Shown: positions 44,541 through 53,976, counted from the first letter of the stretch. The stretch is 64,000 bases of DNA from Sporisorium sorghi (GCA_023212695.1 JALCCG010000003.1:1-64000), one strand, 5' to 3'. Program-made: numbers and translations. Notes: generated by a model from the letters alone, not told the origin.

Positions 44541-45179
44541 ATGAGTGTTTTTCTAAGCTACATGATTCTGGGGCTCTCTCTGTCTGCACCGATTGGCCCA
44601 ATCAATGCTGCTCAGCTTGATAAAGGCATTAAGAACGGTTTTTGGCACTCCTGGATGTTTGGCGTCGGCGCTGTGTTTGCTGATATTCTTTACATGATTC
44701 TCGTGTACCTGGGCGTCGTCCACTTCCTGAGCACTCCGTTTATGCAGACCTTTCTGTGGCTGTTTGGTGCCTTTGTGCTGATCTATACGGGATTTGAAAG
44801 CATTATGAATGCCAGTAAAATTACAATCAGCAGCGCGCGCAGTGAAGACTCCATTCCCAAAACCATGTTCTCCGGCTTTATTATGTCGGTATCCAATCCC
44901 ATGACAATCCTATTCTGGCTTGGCATCTATGGTTCCATTCTTGTTAAGGCCGCTGCGGACGATAACAGCTCCGGTCATATTTTTCTGTACAGCCTTGCGG
45001 TCATTGCAGGGGTTGTTGTATGGGATTTGTTCATGGCAGCACTCGGGAGCTTCTTCCGGAAATATTTAAGCCAGAGAGGACTCTCCATCATTTCCATTAT
45101 ATCTGGCGTATCCCTCATTGCCTTCGGTATCTATTTCGGTATTCGGGCATTAACCCTGCTCTATCCCCTCGTGTTTTAA
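44541..45179 (+). CDS. LysE/RhtB-family amino acid exporter
   Basis: 212 residues, six membrane spans. GLSLSAPIGPINAAQLDKGIKNG near the start is the LysE family signature (usually GxxxG...PGP). SNPMTILFWLGIY in span 4 also matches. It is likely to export an amino acid or related metabolite. Its TAA stop shares the four-base palindrome TTAA with the stop of the convergent permease gene. Confidence 0.87.
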   Translation: MSVFLSYMILGLSLSAPIGPINAAQLDKGIKNGFWHSWMFGVGAVFADILYMILVYLGVVHFLSTPFMQTFLWLFGAFVLIYTGFESIMNASKITISSARSEDSIPKTMFSGFIMSVSNPMTILFWLGIYGSILVKAAADDNSSGHIFLYSLAVIAGVVVWDLFMAALGSFFRKYLSQRGLSIISIISGVSLIAFGIYFGIRALTLLYPLVF

Positions 45180-46552
45180 CGGGCAGGCTTCGGATTCAGT
45201 TTGGATTTGTTGAGCGTTTTCCCTTGACCGCTGCCGGATTTCTTCCATATTGGACGCATACATAGGACAACCAGACCGATGATGACAAGGAAGCCTAGAC
45301 TGATCAAGAGCCCTGTTCGGCTCGTGGGATGCATTGCTGTTCCGCTTACCGCAGATACAATGAGCAGCATGCCGGTGTATCTTTTGATCTGCCCCCACAT
45401 CGTAAGCTGTACTATTTTGCCTGCAGATATAAGGATAAACAGCCAGTTGTACAATAGCATGAGACCGGCTGCGGTCGTCAAATATTCATAGATCTTGCCA
45501 GGAATGAGCAGTGACAGGACGATGGAGAGAATCAGACCTCCTGCTGTAAGGGAAAGCGCATAGACCGGAGCCTGCCGATGAAACTTTTTGGCTGCAAAGA
45601 TCTTGGGCGCGTCATGATCCTCTGATAAGGTCACGAGCATCGTTGTGACTGCATAGAGCGAGGCAACCATCGTCGAGAAACCGGCCACAATTAATACAGC
45701 ATTAAAAATATGCGGGATGAACGGCAGCTGATAGGAGCTCAGTGCGACAACAAACGGACTCTTGGTCGTAGAGAATTGATTCCAGGCAACCATCATGACC
45801 GCCAGTCCAATTGATAGAACGTATACAATCGACAGCAAGATGATCATCACTTTACCCGACTTGGGTGCTTCCTTTGGATTTTTCAGACGTACGGCCATCA
45901 TGCCCATTACTTCAATACCGCCGAAGGCGTAGAATGCAAAAATCAGGGAAGACCACACACCCTTTCCTCCCGCAGGGAAAAAAGCATTCAAACTTCCCGG
46001 AAAGTGCGGCTTTGTCCCGCCTTTTAGCCATCCCATCCATGCGGCCCCCGCAATGATCAGGAACATAACAATAGCAGCTACCTTTATAACCGCAAGTACA
46101 TTCTCCAGCCTGTCAAACCCTTTGTTACCAAGCCATATGACAATCAGCCCAAGCACCGCGTATCCAGAGGCAAATATCCACATCGGAACGGACGGAAACC
46201 AGAAGCGTGAAAAAATAGCGAGGGCCGTCATTTGACTTCCCATGATCAATACCTCCGAGCACCAATACATCCAGCCTGTCGAGAAGCCTGCCCACCGGCC
46301 GAAGGCTTTTTTGGCATAGGTTCGGAATGAGCCCTTCTGCGGGTCTTCGGCCGTCATCTTCGCCAGCACATCGAATACAAAATAGGTCGCTGCCGCTGCC
46401 AATATAATAGATAGAAGAAATGCAGGCCCACCCAATCTGATGCCAAGTGCAGATCCAAGAAAATAGCCAGTACCGATGGTGGATGCCACCCCGAGCAGCG
46501 ACAGCTGCCACCATTTCAAGTTCCCTTCCTTCGACTTCGCCCCTCTGTTCAC
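45176..46552 (-). CDS. Amino acid permease (APC family)
   Basis: 458 residues, twelve spans, GTG start with GGAGGATAAG. Span 1 has LLGVASTIGTGYFLGSALGI, the APC glycine-rich substrate motif. Span 3 onward is RWAGFSTGWMYWCSEVL, and FYAFGGIEVMGMMAVRLKNP in span 6 is typical. It imports an amino acid by proton or cation symport. It ends in a basic Lys/Arg tail. Convergent with, and stop-overlapping, the exporter gene. Confidence 0.88.
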   Translation of the reverse strand: MNRGAKSKEGNLKWWQLSLLGVASTIGTGYFLGSALGIRLGGPAFLLSIILAAAATYFVFDVLAKMTAEDPQKGSFRTYAKKAFGRWAGFSTGWMYWCSEVLIMGSQMTALAIFSRFWFPSVPMWIFASGYAVLGLIVIWLGNKGFDRLENVLAVIKVAAIVMFLIIAGAAWMGWLKGGTKPHFPGSLNAFFPAGGKGVWSSLIFAFYAFGGIEVMGMMAVRLKNPKEAPKSGKVMIILLSIVYVLSIGLAVMMVAWNQFSTTKSPFVVALSSYQLPFIPHIFNAVLIVAGFSTMVASLYAVTTMLVTLSEDHDAPKIFAAKKFHRQAPVYALSLTAGGLILSIVLSLLIPGKIYEYLTTAAGLMLLYNWLFILISAGKIVQLTMWGQIKRYTGMLLIVSAVSGTAMHPTSRTGLLISLGFLVIIGLVVLCMRPIWKKSGSGQGKTLNKSKLNPKPAR

Positions 46553-46752
46553 AGTCTTATCCTCCAGACTTCATAATAAGTACTTCAAAACTTTCCTTAT
46601 TATGAAGGGAATCTCCATGCATTATGTACCAGGTGTCTGTCCTTATAATCCCTATTTGTATTGCATTGCACCTTTCACTGGATATCCTCGCATATTTTGG
46701 CTGTTCCCCGAGAACTCTAAGCTGAAGAAAGTGAAATGGGGGATCAAATAAC

Positions 46753-47856
46753 ATGTCCGTTGCTCGCGGTATTCCAACGAATCAAGTATTCATGATTATG
46801 ATGTTGACTGCCGGTTTGACCAACCATGTCATGATTATTCCTGTCCTGCTTGAAAAGTCAGGCCGGGATGCCTGGATTACAATTCTCTTGTCAGCGTTCT
46901 TGTTCATGCCCTGGATTCTGCTTATATACGGAATTATCAAGAAAATCGGCGACCGCACATTAACGCAGGCATTAGACGAAAGCAGCGGAAAATGGGCTCG
47001 TATCATCGTGATGGGCATGTCCGGATTGTATTTTTTCTCCTTTTCATTTTATACATTGAAGGAAGTGATCGACTGGACCAAATCCTCCTACATGATCCAA
47101 ACGCCGGTCATCGCAACCACATTGGTGCTCATGTTACTATGCCTCGTCAGCGTGAATCATGGCATCAAAACCATTGGGGTTTCTGCAGGGATATTGCTTC
47201 CAGTTGTTGTCTTGCTCGGAATATTCGTATCCTTAGCCAATTTGAAGATCAAAAATTACAATTATCTGCTGCCCATTCTGGAAGATGGATTTATGCCTGT
47301 ACTTAGCGGAATACCCGTCATGTTCGGCGGGCTTTCGCAAATTTTCTTAATCCTGTTTCTCCGCCCCCACCTTCAGAAAAAGCCGCGTTTTGTTACGGTT
47401 CTGCTCATCCATCTCATCCTCATCTTTTTAACGTTTGGTCCAACGATCGGAGGCATTGCCGAATTCGGACCGGAAGAAATGAAGCTGCAGCGGTATCCGG
47501 CTTATGAGCAGTGGCGGCTCGTCAAGCTCGGAAAATTCGTGGAGCATGTTGATTTCTTCTCCATATTCCAGTGGCTGAGCGGAGCTTATGTCTCTATATC
47601 GATCTGCATCTATTTGCTATGTGAAGCGCTGCTGCCCAAAACCAAGCAGAGAACCGGCGTGTTAGCCATTTCCACGCTGCTTATCATCCTGTGCGCCTCA
47701 CCAATCAGCAATCTGAAAATGTATTATGCGATGGCTGATTATTTTTTGCCTGTATCCGCCGTGTATCTTACCGTGTTATGCCTGCTGATGTTTTTCTTAA
47801 TCCACAAGCAGCAGCAAGCGAATTCCATTACAGCGAAAGGAGAATCTCAACCATGA
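46753..47856 (+). CDS. Spore germination protein, GerAB/GerKB family (endospore permease)
   Basis: 367 residues, ten membrane spans of the APC-like endospore germination permease type. QVFMIMMLTAGLTNHVMIIP is the usual start region, and HVDFFSIFQWLSGAYVSIS lies in a late span. The B subunit binds germinants within the inner spore membrane. GGGGGATC precedes ATG 46753. First gene of a B-A-C order operon; the next start overlaps its stop by ATGA. Confidence 0.9.
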   Translation: MSVARGIPTNQVFMIMMLTAGLTNHVMIIPVLLEKSGRDAWITILLSAFLFMPWILLIYGIIKKIGDRTLTQALDESSGKWARIIVMGMSGLYFFSFSFYTLKEVIDWTKSSYMIQTPVIATTLVLMLLCLVSVNHGIKTIGVSAGILLPVVVLLGIFVSLANLKIKNYNYLLPILEDGFMPVLSGIPVMFGGLSQIFLILFLRPHLQKKPRFVTVLLIHLILIFLTFGPTIGGIAEFGPEEMKLQRYPAYEQWRLVKLGKFVEHVDFFSIFQWLSGAYVSISICIYLLCEALLPKTKQRTGVLAISTLLIILCASPISNLKMYYAMADYFLPVSAVYLTVLCLLMFFLIHKQQQANSITAKGESQP

Positions 47857-49265
47857 CCATTACCGAGCAGCAGCTCCGAGAACGTTATGCCGATTCCGAT
47901 GACATCTATATTTCGTCTTATCCTGGAATGGAAGGCTCGGCACATCCTTGGGCTCTTATGATATACAGTCCGATGATGTGCAACGCCCAGCTGATGTCCA
48001 AAATCCTGCTGCCCGTCATCAGTAAGGAATGGAATATATCCGTTACGCAAAAACATGAGTTTGATCCTGGACATCTCGAATATTACCTTACTCTCGACTC
48101 CGTTCAGGCCAGCGCTGAATCCATTGATGACATTGTTTTCTCAGGCTATGTGGCGCTGTATTTCCCCAAGGATAACAAGTTATTCTCCTATAGTGCCTCC
48201 AAAAGCATCGGACGAGTACCCGAAGAAACGTCATCGGAGACTTCGGTTAAGGGGCCGCGGGACGGATTTGTCGAGGAACTGGACGTCAATGTGTCCCTCA
48301 TTCGCAAACGCCTGAAATCTCCGGATCTTGTCTACACCTCCTTCAAGCTGGGCGACCGGAGCAAAACCTCAGTAGGCATCATGTATTTGAAGGACAAGGT
48401 TATACCGCAAACGGTGAAAGAAGTGGAAGAGAGACTGAATCATTACTCCGGTGATTCACCGGTGGGCATCGGTGAACTCGCTGAACATATAACACCCTAC
48501 CGATTTACGGTACTGCCGATGTTTGATTATACGGGACGAACGGATCTCGCATACGATTCTTTAACGCGCGGCAGATTGATCATCATTATGCAGGGAAGTC
48601 CCGTGGTATTGATTGCACCTGCCAGCTTTATGCAGCTCCTGTTTGCTGCCGAGGACCCGCAAATGCCATTTTATTTTGTATTTCCATGGAGAATCCTTAG
48701 GCTTGTGGGCTTCCTGATATCCATCCTGCTTCCGGGTTTCTATATCACACTGATGTCGTACCACCAGGATCAGATCCCCTTCCCGCTGCTGGCAACGGTG
48801 GCCAACACCCGGCTCGGACTTCCCATTCCGACCGGAATCGAAATGCTGGTTATCCTGTTTCTGCTCACCCTGCTCCGGGAGGCCGGCATGCAGATGCCTT
48901 CTCCTATCGCATCCACCATCACGGTTGTGTCCGGTATTATTATCGGCGATGCCGCCATTCGAGGGGGGTTCTTCTCGCCTACGATGACCGTAGTCGGTGC
49001 ATTGGCCTTTGTGGCCGGTTCGACCCACTCCAATCAGGACTTTGTGGTAACCCAGACGATTTTTCGTTTTTTTGTGCTTGCTTTCTCTTCGGTATTCGGA
49101 TTATTCGGTTTTTTTATCGCGATATTCTTGATGGTTCAGTATGCGGCCAACCATAATCCGTTTGGACAGCCCTTTCTCGCTCCCTTCTCTCCCTTCTCCC
49201 TGTCCAAGATCATTCGCAATCTCATGAGGTTTCCGGGTAAGCGAAAAAAAGGCGGCGCATTATGA
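47853..49265 (+). CDS. Spore germination protein, GerAA/GerKA family
   Basis: 470 residues from ATG 47853, preceded by AAAGGAGA; upstream codons in the frame belong to the overlapping permease gene. The soluble N-terminal part (to about 270) includes LDVNVSLIRKRLKSPDL and GIMYLKDKV. The C-terminal membrane part with LRLVGFLISILLPGFYITLMSY and MGIG-like FVAGSTHSNQDFVV is characteristic. It ends in a Pro/Lys tail. The A subunit forms an oligomeric cation channel in the germinant receptor. Operon B-A-C, ATGA overlaps at both ends. Confidence 0.92.
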   Translation: MTITEQQLRERYADSDDIYISSYPGMEGSAHPWALMIYSPMMCNAQLMSKILLPVISKEWNISVTQKHEFDPGHLEYYLTLDSVQASAESIDDIVFSGYVALYFPKDNKLFSYSASKSIGRVPEETSSETSVKGPRDGFVEELDVNVSLIRKRLKSPDLVYTSFKLGDRSKTSVGIMYLKDKVIPQTVKEVEERLNHYSGDSPVGIGELAEHITPYRFTVLPMFDYTGRTDLAYDSLTRGRLIIIMQGSPVVLIAPASFMQLLFAAEDPQMPFYFVFPWRILRLVGFLISILLPGFYITLMSYHQDQIPFPLLATVANTRLGLPIPTGIEMLVILFLLTLLREAGMQMPSPIASTITVVSGIIIGDAAIRGGFFSPTMTVVGALAFVAGSTHSNQDFVVTQTIFRFFVLAFSSVFGLFGFFIAIFLMVQYAANHNPFGQPFLAPFSPFSLSKIIRNLMRFPGKRKKGGAL

Positions 49266-50401
49266 GACGGGTCTTGATGCTTGTAGGTATATTGATTTGT
49301 TTGCTCACAGGGTGCTGGGACAACAAAGAAATACAGGATATTAACTACATCACTGCACTGGGTGTGGATTATAAAGACGGGAATTATATCGCCTATGTGC
49401 AGATGCTTGACTTCGCTACGATAGCCAAGCAAGAAAGCGGCAAATCAACAGAGAAAGCACCCATCTGGGTCGGGAGAGGTACCGGAACGACACTGGCCGG
49501 AGCATTCATCGACCTGTATACGTCGAGTCAGCAGCGGGTTTCCTGGGGACATGTTACTGCATTGGTGCTTGCGGAAGCTGTATTAAAGCCTGATCAGATG
49601 TCACAAGTGTTTGACCTGACCAACCGTTCCCAGGAAATCCGTTATACCAAATGGGTATACGCCACTCAGGATAACATGGAGGACCTGTTCACCGTCTCGC
49701 CATTCTTTCAACTCTCTCCCCTTCATTCACTGCTGCATGAACCCAAAGAAAGCTACGATCAGTTCTCGTTCATACGCCCGATCCAATTCGTCAATTTCAT
49801 TCGGCTCTACCGGGAAAGAGCGGCTACAGTTGTCCTTCCGTCCATTCATATCTCCAGTCAAAACTGGTCTGAAAATCTGAAGCAGCACCCGATCCTGGAG
49901 GTCAGCGGCGCCTTTATGATTAAAAACCAGAAGCTGATGGGCTGGCTCAGCCGCTCCGACCTGCTAGGTACCCGCTGGTTGGCTTCCCCGCACACCCACG
50001 CTTCCATCATCGTTCAAGAGGAGGGTGAAGCCATTGGGAGCATCAGCCTGGAGAAGCCTCAATCCTCGATTGAGATCATACGCGAACCCAACGACGTGGC
50101 CTACAGAATTAAACTTAACGTGACGGGGACGGTACAGAATATGTACAAGAAGGTTGGTGTCAGCGAGATGAAGCGGTTAACCGAAGCCGCGCTGAAGAAA
50201 GAGATGCATACCACCTTTTATAAGGCTGCTCTGCTAAAAGCCGACCCCTACGAGTTATGTCTTCAGTTATATCGAACCGACCCCAAACTATGGAAGAAAT
50301 TAGTCGAGCAGAAAAAAGAAATCCATGATGCTTCCCTTCGCGAGCTTGAGGTCGATGTCAATCTTCGCTTCTGGGGACAACGCAAAAATCTGAACCGGTA
50401 A
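49262..50401 (+). CDS. Spore germination lipoprotein, GerAC/GerKC family
   Basis: 379 residues. Lipobox LLTGC (Cys18) after a hydrophobic signal, then WDNKEIQDINYITALGVDY, the hallmark of GerC subunits. The three-domain beta/alpha body ends with VDVNLRFWGQRKN. The C subunit is membrane-anchored by lipid and is required for receptor function. Start overlaps the gerA stop by ATGA; a terminator follows 45 bp after the stop. Expression is expected in the forespore, but I could not identify a sigma-G promoter. Confidence 0.92.
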   Translation: MRRVLMLVGILICLLTGCWDNKEIQDINYITALGVDYKDGNYIAYVQMLDFATIAKQESGKSTEKAPIWVGRGTGTTLAGAFIDLYTSSQQRVSWGHVTALVLAEAVLKPDQMSQVFDLTNRSQEIRYTKWVYATQDNMEDLFTVSPFFQLSPLHSLLHEPKESYDQFSFIRPIQFVNFIRLYRERAATVVLPSIHISSQNWSENLKQHPILEVSGAFMIKNQKLMGWLSRSDLLGTRWLASPHTHASIIVQEEGEAIGSISLEKPQSSIEIIREPNDVAYRIKLNVTGTVQNMYKKVGVSEMKRLTEAALKKEMHTTFYKAALLKADPYELCLQLYRTDPKLWKKLVEQKKEIHDASLRELEVDVNLRFWGQRKNLNR

Positions 50402-50446
50402 CCATCCGAAGCCGCGGTGGATTGGTCATTGCCATGTGACGCAAAA

Positions 50447-50482
50447 AAGAAGCAGGCTGCTGAATAACCGGCCTGCTTCTTT
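50447..50482. terminator. Bidirectional terminator, ger operon / PTS gene
   Basis: AAGAAGCAGGC pairs with GCCTGCTTCTT around a 13-base loop, with A and T flanks. It serves the convergent gerC-type and PTS genes. Confidence 0.85.
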
Positions 50483-50492
50483 ACTTGTTGAA

Positions 50493-51968
50493 TTATTTTT
50501 TCATGATATCCTTGATGTCGTCTTTAATGGATTCTGCCTGCGGTCCGAATACGATCTGAACCGCACCCTGACCCAGACGCATGACACCGGATGCGCCTAA
50601 TTTTTTCAATTCCGAATCTTTAACAGCCTTCTCGTCCTTAACAACAAGGCGCAGGCGCGTGATACAAGCATCGATGCTGGTAATATTATCGGCACCGCCG
50701 ATGTTTTGCAGGACCTTGGCCGCCTTGGACTCTTTGGATACTGCACCGGATGGAGACTGGCCATCAGTTCCAGCGTCCTCAGAGGACAGATCCAAATCGT
50801 CATCATCCTCGCGTCCAGGCGTCTTCAAGTTCAGCTTGACGATCAGGAATCTGAACAGCAGATAGTAAACTACACCGAAAGCCAATCCTACCGGAAAGAG
50901 AAGCCAAGCGTTGGTGGACAGCTTCAGATATAAGAGATAGTCAATCATACCAGCCGAGAAGGCGAAGCCCAAATGTACATCCAGCAAGTACATGATTAAA
51001 CCTGATAGACCTGCTAAAAGCGCATGCACAACGTACAGTACAGGAGCGAGGAACATAAACGCGAATTCTAGCGGCTCTGTAATACCGGTCAAGAACGAAG
51101 CAACTGCCGAACTGATCACAAGAGAACCGACCAACTTACGTTTGGATGGCTTTGCCGTATGGACGAAGGCCAGTGCTATTGCAGGCACTGCAAACATCAT
51201 AATAGGAAAGAATCCACTCATAAACATACCTGCCGATTTGTCTCCATGCATGAATCGGGTCAGGTCACCTTGAACAACCTGACCTGCAGCGTTCGTGAAA
51301 TCACCAATTTGAAACCAGGCAATCGTGTTAAGAACATGGTGCAAACCAGTAGGAATTAGCAATCGGTTCGCCGTGCCGAAGAGGAATGCTCCAATTCCGC
51401 CAAGCCCTACAATCCAGTTACCGAAAGCTGCAATACCGAGCTGTATTGGATACCAGATCATACCGACTAAGGCAGCTAAAACTAAAACAGAGGCAGCCGT
51501 AATGATAGGCACGAACCGTTTGCCGGCAAAGAAACCGAGCCAATCCGGCAGCTTAATTTTGTGATATTTATTAAACAAATACGCGGACCATACACCTACC
51601 AAAATACCGCCGAGCACACCCATATTCAACTTTACATCATCTGCGATAAAGGGTATTTGCAAAGGTACTTTTTCCAATACCCTTGTCAGCACCAAATAAC
51701 CAATCAAAGCGGATAGAGCGGCAACAGCATCCCCAGCGAAACCGATTGCAACCCCGATGGCGAAGATAATCGGCAAATTGTCCAGAATCGCAAGGGCACC
51801 GGAGGTCATGAACGGAGTTACATATTGATTCAGAAAAGCTCCGAAAGCCCCTAAAGGAATATCTTTTTGATAGTCAATCAATCCAAGCCCCTGCAAGATA
51901 CCTGCCGCAGGTAGTGTAGCCACGGGCAGCATAAGGGACTTACCCAGCTTTTGCAATTTAGCCAGCAT
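50493..51968 (-). CDS. PTS transporter IICB, N-acetylglucosamine-type
   Basis: 491 residues from ATG 51968, nine bases after AAAGG; ATG 51977 overlaps that site. The IIC part has SLMLPVATLPAAGILQGLG and HHVLNTIAWFQIGDFTNAAG followed by LTRFMHGDKSAGMFMSGFFP. These match NagE/NagP rather than PtsG (which has a HHxWYV-type loop). The IIB domain (about 415-491) contains the phospho-Cys in ITSIDACITRLRL. No IIA domain is fused. It imports and phosphorylates GlcNAc or a related sugar. The leader holds a RAT/terminator pair and a perfect cre site. Confidence 0.85.
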   Translation of the reverse strand: MLAKLQKLGKSLMLPVATLPAAGILQGLGLIDYQKDIPLGAFGAFLNQYVTPFMTSGALAILDNLPIIFAIGVAIGFAGDAVAALSALIGYLVLTRVLEKVPLQIPFIADDVKLNMGVLGGILVGVWSAYLFNKYHKIKLPDWLGFFAGKRFVPIITAASVLVLAALVGMIWYPIQLGIAAFGNWIVGLGGIGAFLFGTANRLLIPTGLHHVLNTIAWFQIGDFTNAAGQVVQGDLTRFMHGDKSAGMFMSGFFPIMMFAVPAIALAFVHTAKPSKRKLVGSLVISSAVASFLTGITEPLEFAFMFLAPVLYVVHALLAGLSGLIMYLLDVHLGFAFSAGMIDYLLYLKLSTNAWLLFPVGLAFGVVYYLLFRFLIVKLNLKTPGREDDDDLDLSSEDAGTDGQSPSGAVSKESKAAKVLQNIGGADNITSIDACITRLRLVVKDEKAVKDSELKKLGASGVMRLGQGAVQIVFGPQAESIKDDIKDIMKK

Positions 51969-52007
51969 GTCAATCATCCTTTCAACTTCAATAATTTAGC
52001 TTTCTAC

Positions 52008-52021
52008 TGAAAACGTTTACA
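52008..52021 (-). promoter_or_regulatory. cre site (CcpA operator)
   Basis: TGAAAACGTTTACA fits TGWAANCGNTNWCA at all positions. It lies 40-53 bp before the IICB start, downstream of the leader terminator, so it could block transcription as a roadblock. Confidence 0.82.
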
Positions 52022-52210
52022 TAATGCGTCGAATATATAATGGTTTCGTCCCTCCATTCGGGTAAAAAAAGAATCCTCCTCCTCGCGGGTTTCTTGTATT
52101 CATCGAAGATTCTTCAAAAAGAGCGACGATGACTAAAGAGGTACGTTATCTTGTGATATAGAACTCGGTCTGACCTGCTAAAACAATGTGCATTCTATAT
52201 CAACAAAAAA

Positions 52211-52286
52211 AGCCAAGGAGGACGGTGACTAAATAAAAATAGTCATGGTCTTCCTTGGCTCATGCCCACAAACGCGGTAACACGCC
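52211..52286 (-). promoter_or_regulatory. GlcT-type RAT antiterminator and overlapping terminator, IICB leader
   Basis: On the minus strand the RAT (52257-52286) reads GGCGTGTTACC, then GGGCATGAGCC. It overlaps the 5' side of a terminator with AGCCAAGGA/TCCTTGGCT and seven T (52205-52260). Binding of GlcT to the RAT would prevent terminator folding. The glcT leader has the same design, with the same GTGTTACC and GGGCATGAGCC blocks. Confidence 0.8.
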
Positions 52287-52310
52287 GTTCTCTTATTCAA
52301 TTCTGCTGTT

Positions 52311-52340
52311 ATCTTAATTCAGGTGTTCCTGTTTTGTCAA
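52311..52340 (-). promoter_or_regulatory. Promoter of the IICB transcript
   Basis: TTGACA - 18 bases - TAAGAT just upstream of the RAT; the -35 is perfect. Confidence 0.65.
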
Positions 52341-52376
52341 TATCCAATATTTCAATCCATGATTCATTATGTTGCA

Positions 52377-52874
52377 CTACTTCAATTCAATGGTGAGGAC
52401 ATGATCTTGCCCGGATACGACATCGCCAATCTGCCCTTCGACCTTTGAAGCCACTTCATCCGCATTAGTCACAATGATTGGTGTAATCGTTGGATAACCC
52501 GCGGCCTTGATAGCGGCCATGTCGAACTCAATGAGAGTCTGACCCGACTTCACCTGATCTCCAGCTTGAACATGACTGGTAAAACCTTCGCCCTTAAGAC
52601 CGACCGTATTAATCCCAATATGAAATAAATACTGAAGCTGCGTCGCCGGATCTTCCAGCATCACGGCATGCTTCGATTTAATGACATGGGCAACCGTACC
52701 GTCAAACGGGGCTATTAATTTCCCCTCTGAAGGCTCGATGGCAATGCCCTGGCCCATATGCCCGGCAGCAAACGCCTCATCCGGCACTTGGGATAAGGGT
52801 ACTGCTCTACCTGACAATGGAGCTGTGACTTGAATAGCTGTTGCTGTCTTTTTCTTTTTCCAACGATCGAACAT
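52377..52874 (-). CDS. PTS IIA component, glucose type (Crr-like)
   Basis: 165 residues. The phosphorylated His85 is in LFHIGINTVGL, with the second active-site His69 in KSKHAVML. LSGRAVPLSQVPDEAFA and GKLIAPFDGTVAHV are family signatures. It would donate phosphate from HPr to the separate IICB protein, whose gene lacks a IIA domain. Two bases lie between the glcT stop and this ATG, and GGGAGG sits inside the end of glcT, so they are coupled. Confidence 0.9.
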   Translation of the reverse strand: MFDRWKKKKTATAIQVTAPLSGRAVPLSQVPDEAFAAGHMGQGIAIEPSEGKLIAPFDGTVAHVIKSKHAVMLEDPATQLQYLFHIGINTVGLKGEGFTSHVQAGDQVKSGQTLIEFDMAAIKAAGYPTITPIIVTNADEVASKVEGQIGDVVSGQDHVLTIELK

Positions 52875-52875
52875 A

Positions 52876-53763
52876 TTATGATTCCTCCCTGGGTTGATTC
52901 TTCTGCTGTAGTCGGCCTGTGAACAGCCGGTATAGATGCATGGCTAGAAAGCAGATTTCCGCTTCCGGTACTTTCTTGCCGAGTTCCTTCTCCATCATTG
53001 CCGCAAGACGAGCAGCCATACCGTACTCATAAGTGAACTTGGTACGAATCTGTTCTGCGAACGGATTATCCACGTGGATCTCCTGGTTCAGCATACGATC
53101 TACGGAGAATCTCAAATGCATGAGAAGGCGGACATAATCCATACTCCCCCGGTCGAAGGTCGTCTGCCGCTCCTCTTCTATATATTTCACCAAACTTCCC
53201 ACCACATTCGAGGCCTTCACCAGATTGCCTACCGGCACATGGCTGACAGCAGAATAAACATGATAGGTCAAGAAACCAATCTCGTCCTCCGGAACCTCGA
53301 TGTGAAAGGTCTGGCCGATGATTTCCGCTGCTTTGGCTGCGATATCATATTCTTTCGGGAAGCTGATTCGGGTCTCTTCAAGGAAAGGGTTTATAATATC
53401 CATACCCTTACGGATTCTGTAGATCGTAAACTGGATATGGCTCGGTAAAGCCAAATATACCTTGTCGTTTAATGTGCCCGGAAATTCCTGTCCTATGAGA
53501 TTGAGTATCTGGTCTGTGATCTCCATCACCAGTGGATCGAATTCTTCCAGCAGATGGTGAGCTTGACTCCACTGCTCCCGATCCTCGAGCCTGAACAGCT
53601 TCTCAATCCGCTCATCGTCCGAGGAGATCGTGCCGCCTGTTTTTGCTCCAAAGCCAATTCCTTTGCCGAGGATGACGTATTCCAATTCTTTTTTGCCGCC
53701 ATTGACCATCACGACATTATTACCTATAACACGCACAACTGTAAACAACTCGATCCCGCTCAT
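52876..53763 (-). CDS. glcT: Transcription antiterminator GlcT (BglG/LicT family)
   Basis: 295 residues. The N-terminal RNA-binding domain (1-60) has VVRVIGNNVVMV and LGKGIGFGAK. PRD1 (about 65-170) and PRD2 (about 175-280) follow, with the conserved His in YLALPSHIQFTI, EIGFLTYHV and CFLAMHLYRLF. In the absence of sugar, phosphorylation by the PTS keeps it inactive; otherwise it binds RAT RNA and allows readthrough. Both its own leader and the IICB leader carry GlcT-type RATs, so it should control the sugar transporter and itself. Confidence 0.9.
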   Translation of the reverse strand: MSGIELFTVVRVIGNNVVMVNGGKKELEYVILGKGIGFGAKTGGTISSDDERIEKLFRLEDREQWSQAHHLLEEFDPLVMEITDQILNLIGQEFPGTLNDKVYLALPSHIQFTIYRIRKGMDIINPFLEETRISFPKEYDIAAKAAEIIGQTFHIEVPEDEIGFLTYHVYSAVSHVPVGNLVKASNVVGSLVKYIEEERQTTFDRGSMDYVRLLMHLRFSVDRMLNQEIHVDNPFAEQIRTKFTYEYGMAARLAAMMEKELGKKVPEAEICFLAMHLYRLFTGRLQQKNQPREES

Positions 53764-53852
53764 TGACTTCCCCCTTTCCTTTAAGTTTAATCAGAGAACA
53801 GCCGAAGGATTCATGTCCGAAGATAAGCTCCAGGCAAATTCCCACAAACATG

Positions 53853-53922
53853 AAAAAAGCCAAGAAAAGACCCCTTTGAAAGCTGTCTCTTCTTGGCTCA
53901 TGCCCTGCTAAGGTAACACGCC
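53853..53922 (-). promoter_or_regulatory. GlcT-type RAT antiterminator and terminator, glcT leader
   Basis: On the minus strand GGCGTGTTACCTTAGCAGGGC with CATGAGCC (53895-53922) is the RAT; it overlaps a terminator AGCCAAGA/TCTTGGCT with six T (53853-53898). It precedes glcT by about 90 bp. Confidence 0.8.
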
Positions 53923-53946
53923 GTCTCTTGTTGGTGCTATAACCCC

Positions 53947-53976
53947 ATCATAAAACAATCCGCTTGCATTCGTCAA
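53947..53976 (-). promoter_or_regulatory. Promoter of the glcT operon
   Basis: TTGACG - 18 bases - TATGAT, just upstream of the glcT RAT. Confidence 0.7.
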
